Positions 55,704 through 62,387 of a DNA stretch of 62,387 nucleotides are shown here, piece by piece. Location: assembly GCF_030717845.1 (NCBI RefSeq), contig NZ_JAUZVZ010000023.1, positions 1 through 62,387 on the forward strand, read 5' to 3'. A program made the translations under genes and the position numbers. Source of the DNA: Alkalimonas collagenimarina. GTDB taxonomy: Bacteria > Pseudomonadota > Gammaproteobacteria > Enterobacterales > Alteromonadaceae. The stretch's first letter is position 1, and every line of letters starts with the position of its first letter. The notes beneath the pieces were generated by a model. It was not told the origin of the DNA. It saw only the letters and a program-made list of their open reading frames with translations, and searched no databases.

Positions 55704-56999
55704 TTATGGTATCATCCAGAAACTGCAGTTTTTTTCCATGTAAAACATGCCGTTGGTTAGGCCTGACGGAAAGTACCAAAGCTCACAGCTAGACCAATAG
55801 GTACCACTACCACCAAGATTACCGCCATCAGTACCACCAGTACCGCCCGTTCCCGGATTAGGCGCTTGGTCCAAGGTTCTATCGTCAATACAAGATAATG
55901 ACTGGGAATCTGATGGATTTTGACTATGTACTTCACTTGCATAGCGCCAGCCTTTAGCTATTAACTCGTCATCACCGGGGCTATCACCTGAGTTTGTAAC
56001 ATAATTATATATCCCTTGTGTGATTACACCCATTGAAAGCTCGCCTCCATTATCTTGTATTGCCTGATAAGCAGCAGCATAGCGTTGAGATGCGCTTAAG
56101 CTAAAGCCGTGAGTATGCAAAACGGCACCGTAGAGATAATTGCCAAACTCCATACCACCATCCCACTCGCTATCACCTGATTTTACATCGAATTGAGCAC
56201 CTGTCTTATGATTTTGATACAGGCGCTGGTAGGTTGCAGTATGAATCGCGAAAGGGTTTGAAGAGAAAGCTGTTTTTGTTCTTGCGCGCCATGTTCGCTC
56301 ATTCCTAAGTATCTGATTTAAGTTTAGTTGCCTTCCCGAACCATCACGTGCATAAGGTGCTGGTGTAGGTGGTCTGTTATCAGCATTGCATTGCGAGCCA
56401 GAAGATGCCACTACATCACCGATCATTACTGCATTGGTTGATAGCGGTGATATCCATGTTGGGCTTGGTTGGCTGAAAGGATCTGTACATATGAGTTCAC
56501 CGTGAACTTCATAACATCCACCACCACCAGGTGGTGGGGTTGGTTGCGATGTACTTTTGGCTTTAGCACTGACTACGACTGAGATCATGCTTAGTCCTTG
56601 GACCTCCCGATTATTAATGATATTGAAGGTGTAATCGTAATTGGCACCATTCTGCGCTTTTTTCAGTCGTAGTGTAGCTCGGTCATGGTTTTGGATATTG
56701 ACCTTAGCCATATCAAAGTCAGTGTAAATGTTTTTGTTGTACACGGTACTGCCATTGGTCAGTTGCCAACGGGCATCATAGCCCACCAATGCAGGACTGT
56801 TCATGCCCGGATAGGATTTATCCACCATAAAATACGTTTCTGTTGGGTGTAAATCCCGTAAGGTGATGCAAATTTCGCCATTACTGCTGGATGCGGTGGA
56901 TAGAGTTATTTCACTGTTTTCTCGTAGCTCAATACAGGAGGCACTGGCATAGCCAATACTAAGTGTGGCGAGAGCTGTAACAAAAAAATTTCGTAACAT
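55704..56999 (-). CDS. Exported protein with toxin-44-like C-terminal domain
   Basis: A 431-residue protein with a Sec signal peptide (cut after ASA at residue 20). Residues 21-150 look like a beta-rich domain (ITLSTASSSNGEICITLRD). A Pro/Gly linker is at 151-161 (SQPTPPPGGGG), then a Cys-containing segment. Residues about 225-350 hold GAQFDVKS (267-274), EFGNYLYGAVLHTHGFS (284-300) and YAAAYQAIQDNGG (307-319). This pattern is like polymorphic toxin type 44 (Ntox44) domains, with their GxxWDxK and FGNxxYGA motifs. A Gly-rich linker (382-399) precedes a C-terminal tail with two Cys (405, 425) that is duplicated at 55012-55103. AAGGA precedes the ATG. The toxin call is inference; it may be some other secreted enzyme. 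It is followed by the lipoprotein genes. Confidence 0.7.
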   Translation of the reverse strand: MLRNFFVTALATLSIGYASASCIELRENSEITLSTASSSNGEICITLRDLHPTETYFMVDKSYPGMNSPALVGYDARWQLTNGSTVYNKNIYTDFDMAKVNIQNHDRATLRLKKAQNGANYDYTFNIINNREVQGLSMISVVVSAKAKSTSQPTPPPGGGGCYEVHGELICTDPFSQPSPTWISPLSTNAVMIGDVVASSGSQCNADNRPPTPAPYARDGSGRQLNLNQILRNERTWRARTKTAFSSNPFAIHTATYQRLYQNHKTGAQFDVKSGDSEWDGGMEFGNYLYGAVLHTHGFSLSASQRYAAAYQAIQDNGGELSMGVITQGIYNYVTNSGDSPGDDELIAKGWRYASEVHSQNPSDSQSLSCIDDRTLDQAPNPGTGGTGGTDGGNLGGSGTYWSSCELWYFPSGLTNGMFYMEKNCSFWMIP

Positions 57000-57033
57000 C
57001 TTATGATTCCTTTCTTAATTAAATGGAATCATG

Positions 57034-57064
57034 ACTATATCCCCCCCCTCGAACTTTGTGTCAA
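57034..57064 (-). promoter_or_regulatory. Candidate phase-variable promoter with a G8 spacer tract
   Basis: On the minus strand TTGACA (57059-57064, a perfect -35) and TATAGT (57034-57039) are separated by 19 bases that include a run of eight G (C on the plus strand, 57041-57048). The -35 overlaps the pabB stop codon. The transcript would start about 25-30 bases before the exported protein's ATG. Loss of two G would give the optimal 17-base spacer. Homopolymer tracts at this position are a known phase-variation device. Confidence 0.6.
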
Positions 57065-58422
57065 TTGTTTAATACAGGTAATATTTTTGAAACTTTATCC
57101 AAAGTTTCCTGATACTCGCTATCCAGAGTGGAATCAGCAACGATGCCGCCACCAGCCCAGCAGTGCAGCTTGCCATCACTGGCGACCAGCGTGCGGATGG
57201 CGATGTTGGTGTCCATATCGCCGCCGTGATCAATGTAACCAATAGAACCGCAATACACTGAACGTCGGTGTGGCTCTAGTTGCTCTATGATGTGCATAGC
57301 GCTGATTTTAGGGGCGCCGGTAATGGATCCGCCAGGAAACGCTGCTCGCAGTAGGTCGGTGGCATCCAGCCCATCGGCCAGCAAACCGGTCACGGTACTA
57401 ACCAGGTGATGCACTGCCGGGTAGCTTTCAATGGCAAATAAACTGGGCACCCGCACTGAGCCGGGCTGCGCGACCCGGCCAATATCGTTGCGTAGCAAAT
57501 CGACAATCATCACATTTTCGGCGCGATCTTTTGTTGATTGCTGCAGGGTTTCGGCATGAGCATCATCTTGCTCCGGGTCGCGATGGCGCGGCATGGTGCC
57601 TTTGATCGGCTTGGTTTCAATTTGCTGATCATGCAGCTGCATAAAACGCTCGGGCGAAATACTCAAGACACAACCTTCAGGCAAACGAATAAAGGCAGAA
57701 AAAGGGGCCGCATTGGCGTGGCGCAATTGCAAATAAGCCTGCCACTCATTGCCGGTATAACGAGCGCTGAACCGCTGCGCCAAATTAATTTGGTAACAGT
57801 TACCAGCGAGTAAGTGCTGCTGTACTTGATGAAACCGCTCGGCATAACCGGCTTTATCCATATTGGCTTGCCAGTTCGATGTCAGGGTAAGCGGCGTAGG
57901 GTCCGAATCGTACTGACATAGCCGTGTATTCAATTGACGCCAGTGCTGCTCGGCATCCCCCCGGTAATCTAAGTACCACAGTTGCTGTTTTTCTTTATCC
58001 AGCACCAAAGCCCACAGGTAAATACCCACGGCCATATCGGGCAGTTGAATATCATGCTCGGCTTGCTCTGGCAGACGTTCAAAGTAACGGCCCAGATCGT
58101 AACCAAAATAGCCCAGGGCTCCACCACGGAAAGGCAAATCCAGCGCTGGTGCGGGTTCTGGGAAATAGCATTTTAGCGCCGCCTGTAGCACTTTTAGCGG
58201 ATCGTCCTGATAGCGATGCTGGCCATGCTCGTCGGTTAAAATGGTCATGCCTTCGCGTGCTTCAATGGTGCAGCAGGGTTCGGCGACCAGAATGTCGTAG
58301 CGGTTATTCAGGCCGGTTTGGGCCGCTGAGTCCAGTAGCATGGCCCAGGGTTGATCGGCCAGCGGCGCAAAATAACTCAGAAGATTGGCCGGGGCATCCC
58401 CGACAATATGATAATGCTGCAT
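57061..58422 (-). CDS. pabB: Aminodeoxychorismate synthase component I
   Basis: A 453-residue chorismate-binding enzyme that makes 4-amino-4-deoxychorismate for folate synthesis. The C-terminal catalytic region has the PIKGT motif (KPIKGTMPRH), where the active Lys of PabB is found in place of the Ala of TrpE (PIAGT). DRAENVMIVDLLRND, GSITGAPKISAM and YCGSIGYI follow. Length equals E. coli PabB (453). The glutaminase partner may be TrpG of the trp operon or a PabA elsewhere. It stands upstream of the cassette and nudL. Confidence 0.96.
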   Translation of the reverse strand: MQHYHIVGDAPANLLSYFAPLADQPWAMLLDSAAQTGLNNRYDILVAEPCCTIEAREGMTILTDEHGQHRYQDDPLKVLQAALKCYFPEPAPALDLPFRGGALGYFGYDLGRYFERLPEQAEHDIQLPDMAVGIYLWALVLDKEKQQLWYLDYRGDAEQHWRQLNTRLCQYDSDPTPLTLTSNWQANMDKAGYAERFHQVQQHLLAGNCYQINLAQRFSARYTGNEWQAYLQLRHANAAPFSAFIRLPEGCVLSISPERFMQLHDQQIETKPIKGTMPRHRDPEQDDAHAETLQQSTKDRAENVMIVDLLRNDIGRVAQPGSVRVPSLFAIESYPAVHHLVSTVTGLLADGLDATDLLRAAFPGGSITGAPKISAMHIIEQLEPHRRSVYCGSIGYIDHGGDMDTNIAIRTLVASDGKLHCWAGGGIVADSTLDSEYQETLDKVSKILPVLNN

Positions 58423-58493
58423 GCAATCATCTCTTTACACTGTTTGGCGGCAATAGACTCTAGCCGTTATTGCAGGGTATGATATCAGCCTTG

Positions 58494-58509
58494 TATACCC
58501 AAGTAACCT
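58494..58509. repeat. TATACCCAAGNAACCT motif, copy 2
   Basis: TATACCCAAGTAACCT, in the pabB/fumarase divergent gap, is one base different from the motif at 42184-42199. In both places it lies upstream of a plus-strand gene. Confidence 0.45.
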
Positions 58510-58546
58510 CAAGATGTGAGTTTCAGACAGGAAGGATAAGTTTCAG

Positions 58547-60070
58547 ATGACAGTTATACGCCAGCAAGATTTTATCGATAGCATTGAAGATGCCTTGCAA
58601 TACATTTCGTATTATCACCCGCTTGATTTTATTCAGGCACTGGAAGTGGCGTATCACAAAGAAGAAAACAAGGCTGCCAAAGACGCCATTGCCCAGATTT
58701 TAATTAACTCTCGTATGTCGGCAGAAGGTCACCGGCCTATTTGTCAGGATACTGGTATCGTCACCTGCTTTGTTAAAGTGGGGATGGATGTTAAATGGGA
58801 TAAAACTGATCTAACTGTGCAGCAAATGGTAGATGAGGGCACCCGTCGTGCCTACCTGAACCCGGACAACCCGCTACGTGCTTCTATCGTGTCAGACCCT
58901 GCCGGAGCTCGCAAGAACACCAAAGATAATACCCCTGCTGTGGTGCATATTGATTTAGTGGCTGGCGATCAGGTCGAAGTGATGATTGCGGCCAAAGGCG
59001 GCGGCTCAGAAAATAAAACCAAGATGGTGATGCTAAACCCATCGGATTCGATAGTGGATTGGGTGTTAGAAACCTTGCCGAAAATGGGCGCAGGCTGGTG
59101 CCCGCCGGGGATGCTGGGTATAGGCATTGGTGGTACTGCAGAGAAAGCAGCGGTGCTGGCGAAAGAATCATTGATGGACCCGGTGAATATCCAGGAATTA
59201 CTGGAACGTGGCGCTGAAACGACCGATGAAAAGCTGCGGGTCGAGCTGTATGAAAAAGTGAACAAACTGGGCATTGGCGCTCAGGGGTTAGGTGGTTTAA
59301 CCACTGTAGTGGATGTGAAAATCAACAGCGTGCCAACGCATGCTGCTTCATTACCGGTCGCGATGATCCCAAACTGCGCCGCCACTCGTCATGTGCATTT
59401 TCATCTGGATGGCTCAGGCCCGGCTGATATTAAGCCGCCGAAGTTAGAAGATTGGCCACAAGTCACCTGGGAGCTCGGCAGCAATGTGCGTCGGGTGAAT
59501 CTGGATACGGTAACCCCGGAAGACGTACAAAGCTGGCAGGCCGGTGAAACCGTGCTGCTGAGCGGTAAAATGCTGACCGGCCGCGATGCGGCGCATAAAC
59601 GCATTGCCGATCGCCTGAACAAAGGCGAAGGTTTGCCTGAAGGGGTTGACCTCAAAAATAAATTTATCTATTACGTCGGCCCGGTCGATGCGGTAGGCGA
59701 TGAAGTGGTTGGCCCGGCAGGCCCGACGACAGCGACGCGGATGGATAAATTCACCGAGATGATGCTGTCGCAAACCGGTTTACTTGGCATGATTGGTAAA
59801 TCGGAGCGTGGTGATGCCACCGTCGAAAGCATTAAGCAGCACAAGGCGGTGTATTTAATGGCAGTCGGTGGTGCAGCTTATTTAGTATCGAAAGCCATTA
59901 AAAAAGCCCGTGTGGTGGCCTTTGAAGATTTAGGCATGGAGGCTATCTATGAATTTGAAGTGGAAGATATGCCCGTGACCGTGGCAGTGGATAGTCAGGG
60001 CAACAATGTCCATAAACAAGGCCCGGCTATCTGGAAAGTAAAAATCGAAGACATGGCAAGCGCACAGTAA
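58547..60070 (+). CDS. fumA: Fumarate hydratase class I
   Basis: A 507-residue [4Fe-4S] fumarase of the TCA cycle that interconverts fumarate and (S)-malate. The cluster Cys are seen in HRPICQDTGI (about 63-72), AGWCPPGMLG (about 182-191) and IPNCAATRH (about 276-284). The C-terminal swivel domain has KFIYYVGPVDAVGDEVVGPAGPTTATRMD (in parts). E. coli FumA/FumB have 548 residues; this shorter form is common in marine gammaproteobacteria. The FumA/FumB distinction cannot be made from sequence. Monocistronic. Confidence 0.95.
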   Translation: MTVIRQQDFIDSIEDALQYISYYHPLDFIQALEVAYHKEENKAAKDAIAQILINSRMSAEGHRPICQDTGIVTCFVKVGMDVKWDKTDLTVQQMVDEGTRRAYLNPDNPLRASIVSDPAGARKNTKDNTPAVVHIDLVAGDQVEVMIAAKGGGSENKTKMVMLNPSDSIVDWVLETLPKMGAGWCPPGMLGIGIGGTAEKAAVLAKESLMDPVNIQELLERGAETTDEKLRVELYEKVNKLGIGAQGLGGLTTVVDVKINSVPTHAASLPVAMIPNCAATRHVHFHLDGSGPADIKPPKLEDWPQVTWELGSNVRRVNLDTVTPEDVQSWQAGETVLLSGKMLTGRDAAHKRIADRLNKGEGLPEGVDLKNKFIYYVGPVDAVGDEVVGPAGPTTATRMDKFTEMMLSQTGLLGMIGKSERGDATVESIKQHKAVYLMAVGGAAYLVSKAIKKARVVAFEDLGMEAIYEFEVEDMPVTVAVDSQGNNVHKQGPAIWKVKIEDMASAQ

Positions 60071-60086
60071 GTCGCCGCATACCAGC

Positions 60087-60119
60087 AAAACCTGCCAGCA
60101 TCGCTTGCAGGTTTTTTTT
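60087..60119 (+). terminator. Intrinsic terminator of the fumarase gene
   Basis: AAAACCTGC and GCAGGTTTT pair with an 11-base loop and are followed by T. The next gene starts only 21 bases downstream, so its promoter must lie at or before this hairpin or it is expressed by read-through. Confidence 0.85.
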
Positions 60120-60140
60120 AACCATCAGGGGAAGCTTATT

Positions 60141-62180
60141 ATGGAAAAGTATTCTGTTACGCTCTCTGCGCTGTTGTTAGCCGGGCTGGGGTTCCATGCC
60201 AGTGCTACCACGCCGTTGCAGGTCGAGCACCTTAGTCAATTTAATCAACTGAGTGATATCAACGTATCGCCAGATGGTCGTTATCTGGTGTATGCCCAAA
60301 GCAATGGCGGTTTTAGCCCCGCTGATCACAGTCATGATTTGTACCTGCTGGATTTACAGCAAAATCAGCCAGCGCAACCAAAGCGTTTAACGCAAAGCAG
60401 CAGCCGTGAGCAGCAAGTGCGCTGGAGTAGTGATAGCAGCAGCCTCTATTTTCTGGCCGATCGCAGTGGTAGTGCTCAAGTGTGGCGTTTACCACTTACC
60501 GGGGGCGAAGCGAGGCAAATGACAGATTTGCCCTTACCGGTACAAGGCTATCAGGTATCAGCCAATGGCGAGCGTATCGCGCTGGCGTTGGCAGCCAAGC
60601 CAGGTTGTGCCGATATTGCCTGTACGCTGGCAGCAAAAGAAACGGATAGCCAGCGTAAAGATACCGCCATGGTGTACGACCAATTGATGGTACGGCACTG
60701 GGACCGGTGGCTCGATGGTTATCGCACACATTTGCATGTCGCTGAGCTTGGCGATACGCCGGTGCAAGATGCACTTAATTTGATGCCAGAGTGGAACACA
60801 GACATTGCAGGGATTGAGCAAGTGGTGTTTACACCCGATCAACAGCATCTGGTGTTTAGTGCCAAAATCCCCGGCGTGGATGAAAGCTGGCACACCAATT
60901 ACGATTTGTTCGAAATCAGCATTGAGGGTGGCGAAAAGAAAAACCTGACGGCCGATAACCCAGCCTGGGATTCGCATCCTTCGTTTTCTAATGATGGCCG
61001 CTTTCTGGCCTACTTAGCCATGGAAAAACCACAGGCCGAATCCGATCGCCGTCGTTTGATGCTACTGGATCAGGTCACTGGCCAGCGGACTGAACTGGCA
61101 CCGGACTGGGATCGCTCCATTAGCACCTATGTGTTCGGGCCAGATAACCGCACCATTTACGTCACCACTCAAGACGTAGGGCAGGTCAGTATCTATGCCA
61201 TCAACACCAGCTTTGGTGATGTGCGTAAAGTGTATGGTGATGGCACGGCAGGCCACCTGAATGTCACTTCAGAGCGCATTGTGTTTAGCAATCATCGACT
61301 GAACCAACCAACCGAGATCTACCAAATTAATACCGATGGCAGCCGCTTACAGCAACTCAGCAACGTCAATGCTGATTTAATGGCGACGTTAAAATTTGCT
61401 GATTTTGAGCAATTTAGCTTTTCCGGCTGGAATGATCAGACCGTGTATGGCTATTTAGTCCGACCGGTCGATTTTGATGCCACTAAAAAATATCCGATGG
61501 CTTATTTAGTGCATGGCGGCCCGCAAGGCAGCTTTGGCAATATGTTCCATTACCGTTGGAATGCTCAGTTGTGGGCCGCGCAGGGCTATGCCGTCGTGAT
61601 GGTCGATTTTCATGGCTCGACGGGCTATGGGCAAGCCTTTACCGATTCCATCAGTCGTGACTGGGGTGGTAAGCCGCTGGAAGATTTGCAAAAAGGCTTT
61701 GAATACATCCTGCAAGCTCAGCCATGGATTGATGGTGACCGCGCCTGTGCCTTAGGGGCATCCTATGGTGGTTACATGATGAACTGGTTCGCCGGCAAGT
61801 GGCCTGACGCTTTTAGCTGTCTGGTGAATCATGCTGGCTTGTACGACATGCCCAGTTTCTATGGCAGCACCGAAGAGCTGTTTTTCCCTGAGTTTGATTT
61901 GGGCGGAACGGCTTGGGATGCAGATTCAGATTATCAAAAATTCAACCCTGCAGCCTATGCTGATAACTGGCAAACCCCGATGTTGGTGATCCATGGTTTA
62001 AAAGATTACCGAGTACCTTACGCTCAAGGTTTAGGCACCTTTACCAACCTGCAACGCAAAGGCATCGACTCACGCTTAGTCATTTTCCCCGATGAAAACC
62101 ATTGGATCCGTAAACCGGAAAACCTGCAGCGATGGTATCAGGAAGTGTTTGATTGGATGAAACGCTATACTGCGGAATAA
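60141..62180 (+). CDS. Exported S9-family peptidase (dipeptidyl/acylaminoacyl peptidase-like)
   Basis: A 679-residue secreted serine peptidase. The start is ATG at 60141 (AGGGGAAG upstream); an in-frame TTG at 60105 lies in the fumarase terminator and is not used. A signal peptide ends near residue 23 (HASA-TT). A beta-propeller (about 30-420) with NVSPDGRYLVYAQS, VRWSSDSSSLYF and FGPDNRTIYV repeats precedes the catalytic domain. That domain has HGGPQGSFG, the nucleophile in LGASYGGYMMNW, the Asp in HGLKDYRVP and the His in DENHWI. It likely removes dipeptides or acyl-amino acids from peptides. It is a distant paralogue of the gene at 33685-36180. Confidence 0.9.
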   Translation: MEKYSVTLSALLLAGLGFHASATTPLQVEHLSQFNQLSDINVSPDGRYLVYAQSNGGFSPADHSHDLYLLDLQQNQPAQPKRLTQSSSREQQVRWSSDSSSLYFLADRSGSAQVWRLPLTGGEARQMTDLPLPVQGYQVSANGERIALALAAKPGCADIACTLAAKETDSQRKDTAMVYDQLMVRHWDRWLDGYRTHLHVAELGDTPVQDALNLMPEWNTDIAGIEQVVFTPDQQHLVFSAKIPGVDESWHTNYDLFEISIEGGEKKNLTADNPAWDSHPSFSNDGRFLAYLAMEKPQAESDRRRLMLLDQVTGQRTELAPDWDRSISTYVFGPDNRTIYVTTQDVGQVSIYAINTSFGDVRKVYGDGTAGHLNVTSERIVFSNHRLNQPTEIYQINTDGSRLQQLSNVNADLMATLKFADFEQFSFSGWNDQTVYGYLVRPVDFDATKKYPMAYLVHGGPQGSFGNMFHYRWNAQLWAAQGYAVVMVDFHGSTGYGQAFTDSISRDWGGKPLEDLQKGFEYILQAQPWIDGDRACALGASYGGYMMNWFAGKWPDAFSCLVNHAGLYDMPSFYGSTEELFFPEFDLGGTAWDADSDYQKFNPAAYADNWQTPMLVIHGLKDYRVPYAQGLGTFTNLQRKGIDSRLVIFPDENHWIRKPENLQRWYQEVFDWMKRYTAE

Positions 62181-62181
62181 C

Positions 62182-62248
62182 CGTAGGGGCGCATGATTGC
62201 GCCCTAAAATCCCACCCCAAAAAAAGGGCGCAACCATGCGCCCCTACG
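62182..62248. repeat. Inverted-repeat intergenic element, copy 2
   Basis: Left arm 62182-62204 and right arm 62226-62248 pair with one mismatch; the core is GGGGCGCATGATTGCGCCC. The loop is AAATCCCACCCCAAAAA-like. It lies just after the S9 peptidase stop codon, as copy 1 lies just after cysK. Confidence 0.88.
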
Positions 62249-62308
62249 TTATTATCGATGCATCATTGTTGTGCTTGTGATGCTCGATGCCCTGAGCAAC
62301 ACATCATG

Positions 62309-62329
62309 TGTAGGGGCGAAAATCCGTTC
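62309..62329. repeat. Half copy of the repeat
   Basis: TGTAGGGGCG followed by AAAATCCGTTC has only the outer part of the left arm. It is adjacent to copy 3 and is probably a remnant, like the half copy at 41011-41030. Confidence 0.5.
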
Positions 62330-62330
62330 A

Positions 62331-62387
62331 TGTAGGGGCGCATGATTGCGCCCTAAAATCCCACCCAAAAAAAGGGCGCAATCATGC
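62331..62387. repeat. Inverted-repeat intergenic element, copy 3 (cut by window end)
   Basis: The left arm GGGGCGCATGATTGCGCCC and the first half of the right arm (GGGCGCAATCATGC) are present before the window ends. The loop is nearly the same as in copy 2 (TAAAATCCCACCC...AAAAA), so copies 2 and 3 are recent relatives. Confidence 0.85.

Noticed and set aside
57003-57245. Plus-strand frame starting in the toxin-like gene's promoter region
   Set aside because: It runs through the C8 tract into the antisense of pabB and shows no protein features.
57924-58463. 179-codon plus-strand frame opposite pabB
   Set aside because: Antisense shadow of pabB; the translation is rich in Pro/Arg and without domain features.
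1-62387. CRISPR arrays, tRNA/rRNA genes, insertion sequences, prophage genes
   Set aside because: Looked for and not seen: no regularly spaced repeats, no cloverleaf or rRNA sequence, and no transposase, integrase or phage structural proteins among the open frames.

Overview
The window is chromosomal DNA of a gammaproteobacterium, most like the Alteromonadales (Idiomarina/Rheinheimera/Shewanella-type gene orders). The evidence is a six-gene trp operon with separate trpG and trpD and fused trpCF, the rnm-yciO-scpA-scpB-rluB block beside it, the rne/rluC and yceD-rpmF-plsX-fabHDG-acpP-fabF block, a class I fumarase, and several secreted peptidases. I found no tRNA, rRNA, CRISPR array, insertion sequence or prophage. 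The genus is not determined.

Layout. 244-1857: exported serine hydrolase. 1875-8606 (minus): trpL-E-G-D-CF-B-A, with a complete attenuator whose leader peptide has three consecutive Trp codons. 8806-12742: rnm, yciO, scpA, scpB, rluB. 12817-14139 (minus): galE and a YciI-like gene. 14315-15724: Na+-dependent transporter. 15833-19123 (minus): rne. 19612-21238: rluC and a HAD phosphatase. 21275-21871 (minus): maf. 22013-28293: yceD, rpmF, plsX, fabH, fabD, fabG, acpP, fabF. 28366-31340 (minus): acs, a CrbR/ErdR-like response regulator and a DUF1289 gene, divergent from a DcaP-like porin (31581-32744). 32872-40935: rluA, S9 peptidase, PEP-CTERM protein, rhombosortase-type rhomboid protease, gamma-glutamyltransferase, enoyl-CoA hydratase, small lipoprotein. 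41133-45564: cysK, MoxR/VWA pair, KAS III-like synthase. 45837-50219: RND efflux pair. 50267-53649 (minus): sdaA, M19 dipeptidase, YqhA-family protein. 53719-58422 (minus): nudL and pabB, separated by an accessory cassette. 58547-62180: fumarase and a second S9 peptidase. Copies of an inverted-repeat element lie at 41044-41124, 62182-62248 and 62331-62387.

The most interesting part is the 54370-56999 cassette between pabB and nudL. A Sec-exported 431-residue protein, whose C-terminal half resembles polymorphic toxin type 44 domains, is followed by a small lipoprotein gene. The unit has been tandemly duplicated: a C-terminal remnant of the exported protein lies at 55012-55103, followed by a second, diverged lipoprotein. 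The lipoproteins are conserved at both ends and different in the middle, as expected of immunity proteins. The cassette promoter has a run of eight G between a perfect -35 and a good -10 (19-bp spacer), a classic arrangement for phase-variable transcription. I propose a phase-variable secreted toxin with inner-membrane-anchored immunity lipoproteins; this is inference.

Themes: tryptophan and fatty acid biosynthesis, RNA processing and pseudouridylation, acetate use (acs, regulator, porin), and peptide use (two S9 peptidases, M19 dipeptidase, gamma-glutamyltransferase, amino-acid transporter, serine deaminase). This fits a heterotroph feeding on proteinaceous matter.
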